From contig JBDZVM010000010.1 in NCBI GenBank assembly GCA_040255675.1, forward strand, positions 1-64,000: a stretch of DNA of 64,000 nt. Direction: 5' to 3'. Under the pieces are notes generated by a model. It made no database searches. It was not told the DNA's origin and saw only the letters and a program-made list of their open reading frames with translations. How positions within the stretch are numbered: position 1 is the stretch's first letter; each line of letters opens with the position of its first letter. Source of the DNA: JBDZVM01 sp040255675. Its GTDB lineage: Bacteria; Actinomycetota; Actinomycetes; Acidothermales; Acidothermaceae. Positions 42,061 through 50,134 of this stretch are shown here, piece after piece. The position numbers and the translations under genes are program-made.

Positions 42061-42747
42061 TCAGGCGGCGAGGCCCAACGCGGCCATGCGCGCCATATGA
42101 GCATCGGTGATCTTGCTGAAGGTATGGATCAGTTCGCCAAGGTCGGCGTTCGTACCGGGCACACCACCGACGAGGAGACTGACGAGCGCGTCGCGCTCGG
42201 CGCAGACAGCCTGGGCTTGGGCGAGCGCCTCGCCGACGATCCGGCGGCCCCACAACGCGAGGCGGCCGGCGATCGGCGGATCGCCGGCGATCACCTGGCG
42301 CACCCGCTCGACCGCGAACTCGGCGTGGCCAGTGTCGGCCAGCACCTCGAGCACGATGGCGCGAGTGCGCGGATCGAGCAGCTTCGCGATCTCACGGTAG
42401 AAATCTCCGGCGATGCCGTCGCCGACGTAGGCCTTCACCAAGCTTTCGGCCCAGTCTGACGGCGGCGTCATCGCGTGAAATGTGTCGAGCGGGACGACGA
42501 ACGGCGCCATGGCCTTCTCCGCCTCGACGCCCAACTCGGCCAGGTGCCGCTCGAGGAGCGTGAAGTGGCCGAACTCGGCGGTCGCCATCCGCGCGAGGGC
42601 GGCTTTGTCCTCGAGGGTCGGCGCCATGCGCGCGTCGTAGGCCAGCCGCTCGAAAGCCACCAGCTCGGCGTAGGCGAGCACGCCGAGCAGATCGGTCACG
42701 GCGGCGCTATAGGTCGGATCGGCCAGCAAATCGGAATCGTCGCCCAC
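42061..42747 (-). CDS. Ferritin-like fold protein
   Basis: The 228-residue protein starts at GTG 42747 (MGDDSDLLADPTYSAAVTDL); longer starts are not needed. Four helices are likely with E and H residues placed as in ferritin-like diiron proteins: AYAELVAFERLAYDARMAP, ARMATAEFGHFTLLERHLAE, LEVLADTGHAEFAVERV. It corresponds by place to mycobacterial Rv3210c (MiaE-like in some annotations), whose substrate is unknown. Its 5' end is 214 bp from the CTG start of the DEAD helicase, in opposite direction. Confidence 0.88.
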   Translation of the reverse strand: MGDDSDLLADPTYSAAVTDLLGVLAYAELVAFERLAYDARMAPTLEDKAALARMATAEFGHFTLLERHLAELGVEAEKAMAPFVVPLDTFHAMTPPSDWAESLVKAYVGDGIAGDFYREIAKLLDPRTRAIVLEVLADTGHAEFAVERVRQVIAGDPPIAGRLALWGRRIVGEALAQAQAVCAERDALVSLLVGGVPGTNADLGELIHTFSKITDAHMARMAALGLAA

Positions 42748-42961
42748 GATCCGCAGCGTAGTGCCCGTGGCGACGCGGGTGGCGCCCGCCAGGCAGGTAA
42801 ACTGGCAGGCAACACATGACCATGATGGCCGGCGACGTTGTTTCCGCGACTGCTTACCACGACTGCCCACGGGCAGCCGGCGGTGTCGACGCGCCCGGTT
42901 CGGTGCTGAGACAACCACCGGCCGCCCGTCGCGCGGGCATCCCCGTTGAGAGGTACCTTTC
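42748..42961. promoter_or_regulatory. Divergent promoter region ahead of the DEAD helicase
   Basis: Both neighbours face away from this 214-bp stretch. A GAGAGG ribosome site (42948-42954) serves the CTG start at 42962. Long leaders are common before cold-shock DEAD helicases but I see no clear riboswitch-like fold. Confidence 0.4.
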
Positions 42962-44503
42962 CTGACCACCTTCATCGATCTCGGTGTTTCCCCCGAGACC
43001 GCCGAGGCCCTCGAGGCCGTCGGCATCACAACCCCGTTTCCAATCCAGACGTTGGCGATCCCGCTCGCCCTCACGGGCACCGATCTGATCGGCCAGGCCC
43101 GCACCGGCACCGGCAAGACGCTCGCTTTCGGCGCTCCGCTCCTGCAGTCAATCCGCTTGATCGACGACCACCGCCCGCACGCGCTCGTCGTCGTCCCGAC
43201 CCGCGAACTCGCCCTCCAAGTCGCTGCCGACCTCGAGGTCGCCGGCAAGGGGTTGGGCGTTCGGGTGATGGCCGTGTACGGCGGCCGCTCCTACGACTCA
43301 CAGGTCGAGACGCTCCAGGCGGGCATCGACGTCGTCGCGGGCACACCCGGCCGGTTGCTCGATCTCGCACGGCAAGGTCACCTCGATTTGTCGGACGTCG
43401 AAGTGCTGGTGCTCGACGAGGCCGACGAGATGCTCGACCTCGGGTTCTTGCCGGACGTCGAACGAATTCTCGCTCTCACCCCGGCGCAGCGTCAGACCAT
43501 GCTGTTTTCGGCGACCATGCCGCAAGAAGTGATCGCGCTGTCGCGCCGCTACCTCAACCAGCCCACCCGCATCAGCGCGCAGGAGCCTGACGAGGGCCGC
43601 ACGGTGCCCGAGACTTCGCAATACGTCTATCGCGCGCATTCGCTCGACAAGCCCGAGGTACTCGCGCGTATTTTGCAGGCCGAGGGCCGGAGCCTCGCCA
43701 TGGTGTTCACCTCGACGAAGCGGCAATGCGACCGCTTGGCCGACGATCTCGCGCATCGCGGGTTCGCCGCCGCCGCGGTGCACGGCGACCTCGGCCAGGC
43801 CCAGCGCGAACGCGCGCTGCGCGCCTTTCGCGGCGGCAAGGTCGACGTTCTCGTCGCCACCGACGTCGCGGCGCGCGGCATCGACGTCGAGGGCGTCACT
43901 CACGTCGTCAACTACTCCTGCCCGGACGACGAAAAGACCTACCTGCATCGCATCGGCCGCACCGGGCGGGCAGGGGCGTCCGGGGTCGCCGTCACCCTCG
44001 TCGACTGGGAAGACCTCCTGCGTTGGAAGTCGATCAACCAGACGCTGGGGCTGGCCCTCGACGAGCCGCCTGAGATCTACTCGACGTCCGACACCTTGTA
44101 CGACGAGCTGAATATTCCGCGTGACATGACGGGCACCTTGCCGCGCGCCGAGCGCACCCGGGCCGGGCTTCGCGCCGAGGTGCTCGACGACGCCGGCGAG
44201 ACGGGAGCGCACCGATCGAAGCCGCTCGCGCGCCGCGAGCAAACCACGCACAGCCGCAGACAGCGCAGCCGACAGCGCAGCCGCGGCGGCACGCCGCTCA
44301 ACAAAGGTGGCATCAGCGAGTCCGGCGCCCCGACCACTGATTCCGCCGAAGGTGCCGCGCGTGCCGGCAAAGCCCGCGCCGACATGGCGCACGCCGAGAG
44401 CGCGACCGCCGCGCGGCGCCCTCGGCGGCGACGCCGCGGCAGGGGCACCAGCAGCAGCAACGCCGCCAGCAACGCCGCCGCCCAGCATGAAAGCGACGCA
44501 TAA
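42962..44503 (+). CDS. DEAD-box RNA helicase with CTG start
   Basis: The frame has no ATG/GTG/TTG before residue 31, but protein sense begins at CTG 42962 (LTTFIDLGVSPETAEALEAV), right after a GAGAGG site and four codons past an upstream TGA. The Q motif (FPIQ), AQARTGTGKTLAFG (motif I), PTRELA, VLDEADEMLDLGF, SATMP and HRIGRTGRAG are complete. Residues beyond 400 form a basic, Ala/Arg/Ser-rich tail for RNA binding. Total 513 residues. It probably unwinds rRNA or mRNA structures (RhlE-like, Rv3211 place). Starting at the later ATG/GTG would delete the Q motif. Confidence 0.9.
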   Translation: MTTFIDLGVSPETAEALEAVGITTPFPIQTLAIPLALTGTDLIGQARTGTGKTLAFGAPLLQSIRLIDDHRPHALVVVPTRELALQVAADLEVAGKGLGVRVMAVYGGRSYDSQVETLQAGIDVVAGTPGRLLDLARQGHLDLSDVEVLVLDEADEMLDLGFLPDVERILALTPAQRQTMLFSATMPQEVIALSRRYLNQPTRISAQEPDEGRTVPETSQYVYRAHSLDKPEVLARILQAEGRSLAMVFTSTKRQCDRLADDLAHRGFAAAAVHGDLGQAQRERALRAFRGGKVDVLVATDVAARGIDVEGVTHVVNYSCPDDEKTYLHRIGRTGRAGASGVAVTLVDWEDLLRWKSINQTLGLALDEPPEIYSTSDTLYDELNIPRDMTGTLPRAERTRAGLRAEVLDDAGETGAHRSKPLARREQTTHSRRQRSRQRSRGGTPLNKGGISESGAPTTDSAEGAARAGKARADMAHAESATAARRPRRRRRGRGTSSSNAASNAAAQHESDA

Positions 44504-44602
44504 CCACACAGGTCGCCTGGTTTTAGCCGGACAAGCCGTTCAAGCCGGACAGCGTATCGGCCGACGATGTCGGCGAGAGCCAGCGCGAACCAGGAGGAGC
44601 CG

Positions 44603-45046
44603 GTGGTACTGCGAACCGTTGCCGGTCGGCGGATTGGCGAAAATGCCGCCGACCTTCAAGCCTGGCTGAGCGGGCTCGAAGGCTGCCCGCCAATCTCGCG
44701 CACGATGCTTTTGACGTGCGCCAACCCCGTGCACGGCGACGAACCCGCAACCTGGTTTTACGTCGAAGCCGACGCCGGCGCGGCCACCGCGCGGCGGCGC
44801 TGCCTCAGTTGCGGCACGACGGTCGACGTTCTCGACTCGGCCGAGCACTGGAATCACCCGCGCATGTGGAGTTGCGGCGGATGCGGCCAGTCGATTGCCG
44901 AAATCGCGGCGGGTGCGCACGTCGAAGGCGACGACGTTACCTGGATCGCGCTGGCCGCGCGCTGTGTCGAGTGCGGCGGAATCGATGGCCTCACCGATTT
45001 CAACCTAGCGCCAAGACCGTTCGACGACGTCGCCGCCCACGTCTAG
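44603..45046 (+). CDS. Hypothetical zinc-binding protein
   Basis: The 147-residue protein starts at GTG 44603 (MVLRTVAGRRIGENAADLQA) after AGGAGG; the ATG at 44567 has none. It contains CLSCGTTVDVLDSAEHW, WSCGGCGQSI and CVECGGIDGLTDF, three CxxC pairs that fit two zinc sites or one plus a partner. The N-terminal 45 residues are helical (AWLSGLEGCPPISRTMLLT). I do not recognise a named family; similar proteins follow the DEAD helicase in some actinobacteria. It is soluble, and converges on the cheY gene. Confidence 0.75.
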   Translation: MVLRTVAGRRIGENAADLQAWLSGLEGCPPISRTMLLTCANPVHGDEPATWFYVEADAGAATARRRCLSCGTTVDVLDSAEHWNHPRMWSCGGCGQSIAEIAAGAHVEGDDVTWIALAARCVECGGIDGLTDFNLAPRPFDDVAAHV

Positions 45047-45072
45047 CGGCTTGCCAGCCAAAAAAAATTTCC

Positions 45073-45435
45073 TTACGCCAGAACGGGATCCAGCGCCTGC
45101 TGAAAATCCTCGGGCGTAAACGGCTTGGCGATAAGGAACATCGCTCCCGCCGCAAGGGCTTGTTCTCGCATTTGCGGCGATGCCTCTGAGGTCACGAATC
45201 CGAACGGCACTTGCCAGCCGGCATTTCGCAGACCAGTGAGCAATTCGAGCCCGCTCATGCCGGGCATGTTCCAGTCGCAGAGCACGAGATCTGGCGGTTG
45301 CCGCCCGATGACGTCGACCGCTTCGCGACCGTCGGCCGCTTGCACGATCTCGTGCTCCTCGTACCCAGCCAAGTGCAGCGTGCGGACGACGATGAGCCGC
45401 ATCGCCTTGCTGTCGTCGACGACGAGAATCCGCAT
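45073..45435 (-). CDS. cheY: CheY-type response regulator (first copy)
   Basis: The 120-residue single receiver domain begins MRILVVDDSKAMRLIVVRTL with the acidic pair, has phospho-acceptor Asp54 in VLCDWNMPGMSG, Thr/Ser in FVTSEAS and Lys in IAKPFTPED. Without an output domain it acts by protein contact, most likely at the flagellar motor or as a phosphate sink. It is the last gene of the leftward cheB-cheR-cheY-cheX-cheY group. It differs clearly from the other CheY at 45969. Confidence 0.92.
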   Translation of the reverse strand: MRILVVDDSKAMRLIVVRTLHLAGYEEHEIVQAADGREAVDVIGRQPPDLVLCDWNMPGMSGLELLTGLRNAGWQVPFGFVTSEASPQMREQALAAGAMFLIAKPFTPEDFQQALDPVLA

Positions 45436-45447
45436 GGGCAGTGAGAC

Positions 45448-45915
45448 CTAGGCCGCGCGCGCGGCCTGCTGCCACAAACTCACGAGGAGCGTTTCGCCGC
45501 GCCAGGCGAGCGCGACCTCACGCACGACCTGCGCTCCAGGCACCGCCACCTGCCCCTGCACGACGGCGGGAAGCGACAACGTCGAAGGGCCGGGCAGCAT
45601 GCTTTTCACGTTGCCGCCCACCATGTTCGCCAACTCGCCGAGGGCGTCGACCACTTCGACGTGCGTGACCTCCGCGGGCGACATCGAAAACAACGCCGCC
45701 GCCGCGTCGCGCGCGACGCTCGCCGAGCAACGCAACATGATGGAGCCGACGTAGCCGCCGGACAGGTGCACGCAACCGGTGACGGCGTCAGCCCCGATGT
45801 CGACCGCGTCAGCGGACCCCGCTTGCACAAGACCGGACGGGTCGCCGTCGAGGAACGTCGTCCAGACCTCGCGAGTGATGACCTCGAGGTCATCGGCGCT
45901 AGGGATGTAGGTCAT
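45448..45915 (-). CDS. cheX: CheX/CheC-type CheY-P phosphatase
   Basis: The 155-residue protein has one CheC/CheX signature DALGELANMVGGNVKSMLPG, in which the Asp-x3-Glu-x2-Asn-x3-Gly pattern of active CheY-P phosphatases is intact. The rest is a beta-rich fold (GGYVGSIMLRCSASVARDAA, then VVQGQVAVPGAQVVREVALA). It lies between two cheY genes, so it presumably dephosphorylates one or both. No CheZ is seen. Actinobacterial chemotaxis systems commonly use this type. Confidence 0.88.
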   Translation of the reverse strand: MTYIPSADDLEVITREVWTTFLDGDPSGLVQAGSADAVDIGADAVTGCVHLSGGYVGSIMLRCSASVARDAAAALFSMSPAEVTHVEVVDALGELANMVGGNVKSMLPGPSTLSLPAVVQGQVAVPGAQVVREVALAWRGETLLVSLWQQAARAA

Positions 45916-45968
45916 GGTTCGGACAGTCCTTCCGGGAAACAGTGCGGAAAACGCTCGAATGCGTCGCG

Positions 45969-46340
45969 CTAATAGGCGAGAACTCCGAGCAGCGCGAGCT
46001 TGTCGGCGATCGCGTCAGGAGTGAACGGCTTGATGACGTATTCATGCGCGCCGGCGGCGAGCGCGCGCACGATCTGCGATTGTTCGCTTTCGGTCGTCAC
46101 CATCATCAACGTGATCTGGCGCCATTTCTCTTCTTTGCGCACGGCGTTGACGAACGCCAGGCCGTCCATGACCGGCATGTTCCAGTCGACCAGGGCAATC
46201 TCTGGTGCCGCGCCGCTTTGCAGCCGGGCAATAGCCTCCGCGCCGTTGGGCGCTTCTATGACGTCGAACCCCAACCCCCGCATGATCCGACCGAGGATCA
46301 GGCGCATCGCGCTTGAATCGTCGATCACCATGGCCAGCAA
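45969..46340 (-). CDS. cheY: CheY-type response regulator (second copy)
   Basis: The 123-residue receiver begins MLAMVIDDSSAMRLILGRIM, with phospho-acceptor Asp52 in VDWNMPVMDGLAF, the Thr in MVTTESEQ, and Lys in VIKPFTPDA. Single domain with no output. It lies between cheR and cheX on the minus strand. Two CheY with one CheA suggests one motor-binding and one phosphate-sink protein, as in several soil bacteria. The roles cannot be told from sequence. Confidence 0.93.
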   Translation of the reverse strand: MLAMVIDDSSAMRLILGRIMRGLGFDVIEAPNGAEAIARLQSGAAPEIALVDWNMPVMDGLAFVNAVRKEEKWRQITLMMVTTESEQSQIVRALAAGAHEYVIKPFTPDAIADKLALLGVLAY

Positions 46341-46413
46341 CTGACCGCACCTTCCCTCGCACGTGTGGGCCGCACTGACGCCTGCACGGTGGCCCTTGGA
46401 CCATTCATCGGCG

Positions 46414-47385
46414 TCACCACGAATTTATTGAGCGGTTGACATTGAGGCCCGCGACACCGGAGGCGCGAAAGGCGATCTGTGACGGGACGAGCGGTTGCGT
46501 CAAGGGCGCGCGCGGCATGGCGCGCGAAGCAACCGGCGATGGCACCTGCGGCAGATCGACTGGTCCGGCGCCCTTCGGGCGATACACCGTCGCGTTGCCG
46601 ATAGTGATGCGCTCAAAGCCGTCGTCCAGCCCGATGGTGGTCTCCGAACCTCCGAGAAACAAGAAACCGTCGGGCTTCATCACGCGACGCACGCGCCGCA
46701 AGACGTCGGTCTTCGTCGCGGCGTCGAAGTAAATCAGCACGTTGCGTAAGAAAACGACGTCCATGAAGGCGAAATCGAACGGCTCGTTGAGGTTCTGGTG
46801 CTTGAACCGCACCAGGTTACGAACCGCCGAAAGCACCTTCCATTCGGTCTCCGACCGCTCGAAATGCCTTACCAGCAAGGACGCCGGCAACCCGCGGTTC
46901 ACCTCGAGTTGGGTAAACCGGCCGCTCTCCGCGCGGGCGAGGATTTCTTCATTGATGTCGGTGGCGACGATCTGCACCTGCCAATCCGACGTGATGAGCG
47001 GATGGTCGAGCACCGTCATGGCGATGCTGTACGGCTCCTGGCCGGTCGAGCAAGCCGCCGACCACATGTTGATGCGATGCGTCGCGCCGCGCTTGCGGCA
47101 CAGCTCGGGCAAAACCGCCGAACTCAGCGCGGTGAACGGGTCGCGGTCGCGAAAAAACGACGTCTCGTTCGTCGTCATCGCTTCGACGACGAGACGGCGC
47201 AGCCGCTCCCCGCCGCCGTTTTGCAGCTTGTATGCCAGTGAGGCGACGTCGCTCACGCCGGCGTCGCGGGCGATCGGCAGCAACCTGCTCTCGACGAGAT
47301 ATTCCTTGCCCGGTCCGATGACAATGGCGGCGTCCTGCTTGACGATTTCCGCTATATACGCGAAAACACTGGCACTGATCGTCAC
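46414..47385 (-). CDS. cheR: Chemotaxis protein methyltransferase CheR
   Basis: The 323-residue protein starts at GTG 47385, overlapping the cheB stop (GTGA). It has the CheR N-terminal helical part (FAYIAEIVKQDAAIVIGPGK), the SAM-binding INMWSAACSTGQEPYSIAMT, DINEEILARAESGRF, and FDFAFMDVVFLRNVLIYFDA. It methylates receptor glutamates for adaptation. No pentapeptide-binding insert is obvious. The tail after 290 is Pro/Ala-rich. No receptor (MCP) gene is in view. Confidence 0.95.
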   Translation of the reverse strand: MTISASVFAYIAEIVKQDAAIVIGPGKEYLVESRLLPIARDAGVSDVASLAYKLQNGGGERLRRLVVEAMTTNETSFFRDRDPFTALSSAVLPELCRKRGATHRINMWSAACSTGQEPYSIAMTVLDHPLITSDWQVQIVATDINEEILARAESGRFTQLEVNRGLPASLLVRHFERSETEWKVLSAVRNLVRFKHQNLNEPFDFAFMDVVFLRNVLIYFDAATKTDVLRRVRRVMKPDGFLFLGGSETTIGLDDGFERITIGNATVYRPKGAGPVDLPQVPSPVASRAMPRAPLTQPLVPSQIAFRASGVAGLNVNRSINSW

Positions 47386-48539
47386 CAGGCGCCCCCGACG
47401 GTTGCGGGTGGCGGCGCCGCGTGCGCCGCGCCGACGACCACGCGCGCCTGCTCAGGCGGCGACGCCGGCAAGACGTGGTGGTGCGGAGCGAGTCGGCGTC
47501 CGACGGCATTCGACAACGTCTCGGCGATCCGCGACAGCGGCACGATGTCGTTCGCGAGCCCCGCGGCGGCAATCGCGCCGGGCATGCCCCAAACGACTGA
47601 GGTCGCCTGGTCTTGGATAACGATGCGGCCACCGACCGCGCGGATCCGCTCCGCGCCCTTGAGGCCGTCGCGACCCATGCCGGTGAGCACGCACGCCAGC
47701 ACGCCGTTGCCGTATGCCGAGGCCACCGACCGGAACAAAACGTCGACGGACGGGCGGCAGTAGTTTTCGGGCGGCTCCTTCGTCAGATGAGCGAGCACCT
47801 CAACACCCTGGCGCCGCAGCGTCAGATGGTGATCGCCCGGCGCGACGAGAATCTGGCCGGGCTCGAGCGTGCGCCCGTCGGTCGCCTCGCGGACGATCAG
47901 CGGGCAGCTCCGGTCGAGCCGCTCGGCGAAAAGGCGGGTGAAAAGTGCCGGCATGTGCTGAACGACGACCACCGGCACGGCGAGATCGGCCGGCAGGCCG
48001 CTCACGATCGCGGTCAGCGCGTCGGGGCCTCCGGTCGAGCAGCCGATCGCGATCACGTCGACCCGGTCTTGCCGGACGGGCGCGACGAGCGGTGCCGGGG
48101 CGGCCCCCGCGGGCGCCGTCCGCGCCCGGGTCGCTCCGACGAGTGCCTTGATTTTCGGCACCAGTTCAGCGCGGACTCGCTCGATCGACGCCGCGACGGT
48201 GCCCACGTGCGAGGGCTTGGTGACGTAGTCGCTCGCGCCGGCCGCGAGCGCGTCGAGGGTCGCGGACGCGCCTCTTTCGGTCAGCGTGCTGAACATGACG
48301 ACGGGCAGCCGCGGATGGGTCTTTCGCAGCGCGCGCAGCGTGTCGAGGCCGTCCATGACCGGCATCTCGACGTCCAAGATGATGATGTCGGGCCGCAGCT
48401 GCGGGAGCTTGTCGAGCGCGATGCGCCCGTTCGCCGCCGTGCCGACGACGTCGATCGCTGGATCGTCGTCGAGCACTGAGGCAACCATGCGGCGAATGAC
48501 GACCGAATCGTCGACGACCATGACCCCGATGCTGCTCAC
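47382..48539 (-). CDS. cheB: Chemotaxis methylesterase/deamidase CheB
   Basis: The 385-residue protein starts at GTG 48539 after GGAGG; frames to 48623 are unsupported. A receiver domain at 1-120 has Asp56 (ILDVEMPVMDG) and Lys in VTKPS. The methylesterase domain has the nucleophile Ser168 in IGCSTGGPDALT, HMPALFTRLFAERLD and the final Asp in GMGRDGLKGAERIRAVGG. It removes methyl groups and deamidates receptors when phosphorylated by CheA. It is coupled with CheR by 4 bp. It is the first gene of this che group. Confidence 0.95.
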   Translation of the reverse strand: MSSIGVMVVDDSVVIRRMVASVLDDDPAIDVVGTAANGRIALDKLPQLRPDIIILDVEMPVMDGLDTLRALRKTHPRLPVVMFSTLTERGASATLDALAAGASDYVTKPSHVGTVAASIERVRAELVPKIKALVGATRARTAPAGAAPAPLVAPVRQDRVDVIAIGCSTGGPDALTAIVSGLPADLAVPVVVVQHMPALFTRLFAERLDRSCPLIVREATDGRTLEPGQILVAPGDHHLTLRRQGVEVLAHLTKEPPENYCRPSVDVLFRSVASAYGNGVLACVLTGMGRDGLKGAERIRAVGGRIVIQDQATSVVWGMPGAIAAAGLANDIVPLSRIAETLSNAVGRRLAPHHHVLPASPPEQARVVVGAAHAAPPPATVGGAW

Positions 48540-48671
48540 CGACACCTCCGCGAGACGTCCTCTGCCGACCAGGCCGGCGCGTCGACCGTCTGGTACGGCA
48601 GCCGCTAGGTGCCGCACCTTCACATCGGCACCGAATCGCCGCGCCTAAGCGCCCGAACGGCCTGACTCGCG

Positions 48672-48714
48672 GGTGGATCGGCGGCCCTCCGCGATAGCGG
48701 GCCGCCGATCCACC
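48672..48714. terminator. Bidirectional terminator between xylanase and cheB
   Basis: A 16-bp perfect stem (GGTGGATCGGCGGCCC and complement) with an 11-nt loop lies 45 bp past the xylanase stop on the minus strand. It would separate the xylanase transcript from cheB. No T-run is present. Confidence 0.8.
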
Positions 48715-48757
48715 GGCGATTCACACTGCCGGCCACGCCGGCGATTCACACTGCCGG
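48713..48757. repeat. 20-bp direct repeat, two copies
   Basis: CCGGCGATTCACACTGCCGG occurs at 48713-48732 and again at 48738-48757, with 5 bp between. The copies are exact. It lies between the terminator stem and the xylanase stop; origin unknown. Confidence 0.85.
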
Positions 48758-48758
48758 G

Positions 48759-49943
48759 TTACCGGCGACCGGCCCCCATGCCCGTTCGGTGCGGCGCACC
48801 GTGCGCCGCCAAATCAAGGTCTTGCTGAAGTGCTACGTACGCGGGCTTCGGCTGGAGGTTGACGTCGTAGAGCGTCGCGTACCCCTCGCCGTCGAACCAG
48901 CCCGGCACCCACGAGTCGGCATCGCCGAAGCCCCATACCGTGAACGAGATGCATGCCCGGACGGCGAGGCAACCCTTCAACATTTGCGAGAACTCGTAGG
49001 GCTGAGCGAACAGTTCGAGATTGTTCGTCGGCACTTGGTCGGTCGGGTTGTTCACGAACGTGCGGACGTCGGCTTCGGTAACCGCGACCTTCAGCCCGAG
49101 GCTGGCGTAACGCGCCAGATCGGTCTGGAAACGCTGACCGTCGAACCCGTACTGGGTGTCGAGGTGGCCCTGCTCGCCGATGCCGTCGATCGGAACGCCG
49201 TCAGCGACCATCTTCTTCGCCCAGTTGTAAACGGCGTCAGCCTTGGCGTTCGTGCCGTCTTGACCGGCAATGTTGAAATCGTTGTAAAAGAGCAGTGCAT
49301 GCGGGTCGGCCTCGTGCGCCCAGCGGAAGGCATCGGCGATGATGCCCTCGCCGAGGTGCGACACCCAGAAATCGTCGCCGTTGATGCCGTCAGGCAACGG
49401 GTTCGGATCCCAGGCGTTGGCGAACATTTCGTTCGCGACGTCCCACTGCCAAATCTCGCCCTTGAAATGGGTGACCTCGTCGGTGATGTGCTTGTGCAGC
49501 AATTCTTTTAGCTCGGCATTGCTGATCGTGCCATTAGCGACGCCGGTGGTGAGCCAATCCGGGAGCTGGTTGTGCCACATCAGCGTGTGCCCACGTACTA
49601 GCTGGCCGTGCTGCTGTGCGAAAGCGACAAGACGGTCGCCGCCCGACCAGTCGTAGGTGCCCTGGGTCGGCTCGACGACTTGCCATTTCATTTCGTTGCC
49701 GGGCGTGACGACCGAGAACTGTTGCCCGGCGATCGTGCGGTAGTCGGAATGGTCGAGGTCGTAAGGCACGACTGCCGTACCGACGCGCAAACCGATCTGC
49801 GCACCGAGCGAGCGCAGCGAATCAGCGGGCGGGCGGTTGGCGTGACTGTTCGGGCTCGACGCCGACGCGCCGGCCGCGGTGGTGGCCACGATGGCCGCCA
49901 CGACACCGGCGATGCCAAGAGCGCGGGCATGACGAAATCTCAC
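48759..49943 (-). CDS. Secreted endo-1,4-beta-xylanase, family GH10
   Basis: The 394-residue protein starts at GTG 49943 after GAGGAGGC. A signal peptide of about 30 residues (ALGIAGVVAAIVATTAAGAS) is followed by a GH10 barrel: FSVVTPGNEMKWQVVEPTQG, GHTLMWHNQLPDWL, catalytic acid Glu in WDVANEMF and nucleophile Glu in VTEADVR. No carbohydrate-binding module is present. It cuts xylan backbones outside the cell. Upstream the imperfect palindrome CCGAAACTTACGG (49960-49972) may bind a LacI-type regulator such as the one at 61832. Confidence 0.94.
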   Translation of the reverse strand: MRFRHARALGIAGVVAAIVATTAAGASASSPNSHANRPPADSLRSLGAQIGLRVGTAVVPYDLDHSDYRTIAGQQFSVVTPGNEMKWQVVEPTQGTYDWSGGDRLVAFAQQHGQLVRGHTLMWHNQLPDWLTTGVANGTISNAELKELLHKHITDEVTHFKGEIWQWDVANEMFANAWDPNPLPDGINGDDFWVSHLGEGIIADAFRWAHEADPHALLFYNDFNIAGQDGTNAKADAVYNWAKKMVADGVPIDGIGEQGHLDTQYGFDGQRFQTDLARYASLGLKVAVTEADVRTFVNNPTDQVPTNNLELFAQPYEFSQMLKGCLAVRACISFTVWGFGDADSWVPGWFDGEGYATLYDVNLQPKPAYVALQQDLDLAAHGAPHRTGMGAGRR

Positions 49944-50134
49944 TGATGCCTCCTCTTCACCGAAACTTACGGAGGAATACCGATAATGCCGGGAATTTAA
50001 TGCCGTACACGCATTGGCGTCAAGGACGGGCGCCCAAAATTCAAGGCATCCTCACCGCACATAGTTTCCGGTAGTTTTACGGAAGTTTTGCCCGAGTCCT
50101 GAAGCGTCAAGGAAATCGACTACCGTGGGTATTC
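49944..50134. promoter_or_regulatory. Divergent promoter region of xylanase and iron transporter genes
   Basis: The leftward xylanase and rightward ABC ATPase genes face away from this 191-bp stretch. It is clearly AT-richer than the flanks. The imperfect palindrome CCGAAACTTACGG at 49960-49972 and the related TAGTTTTACGGAAGT at about 50073-50087 could be operators. No iron box is seen here; the iron box lies after the ATPase gene. Confidence 0.5.

Noticed and set aside
43052..43054. GTG/ATG start of the DEAD helicase at 43052
   Set aside because: It would remove the conserved Q motif; the CTG at 42962 with its ribosome site fits better.
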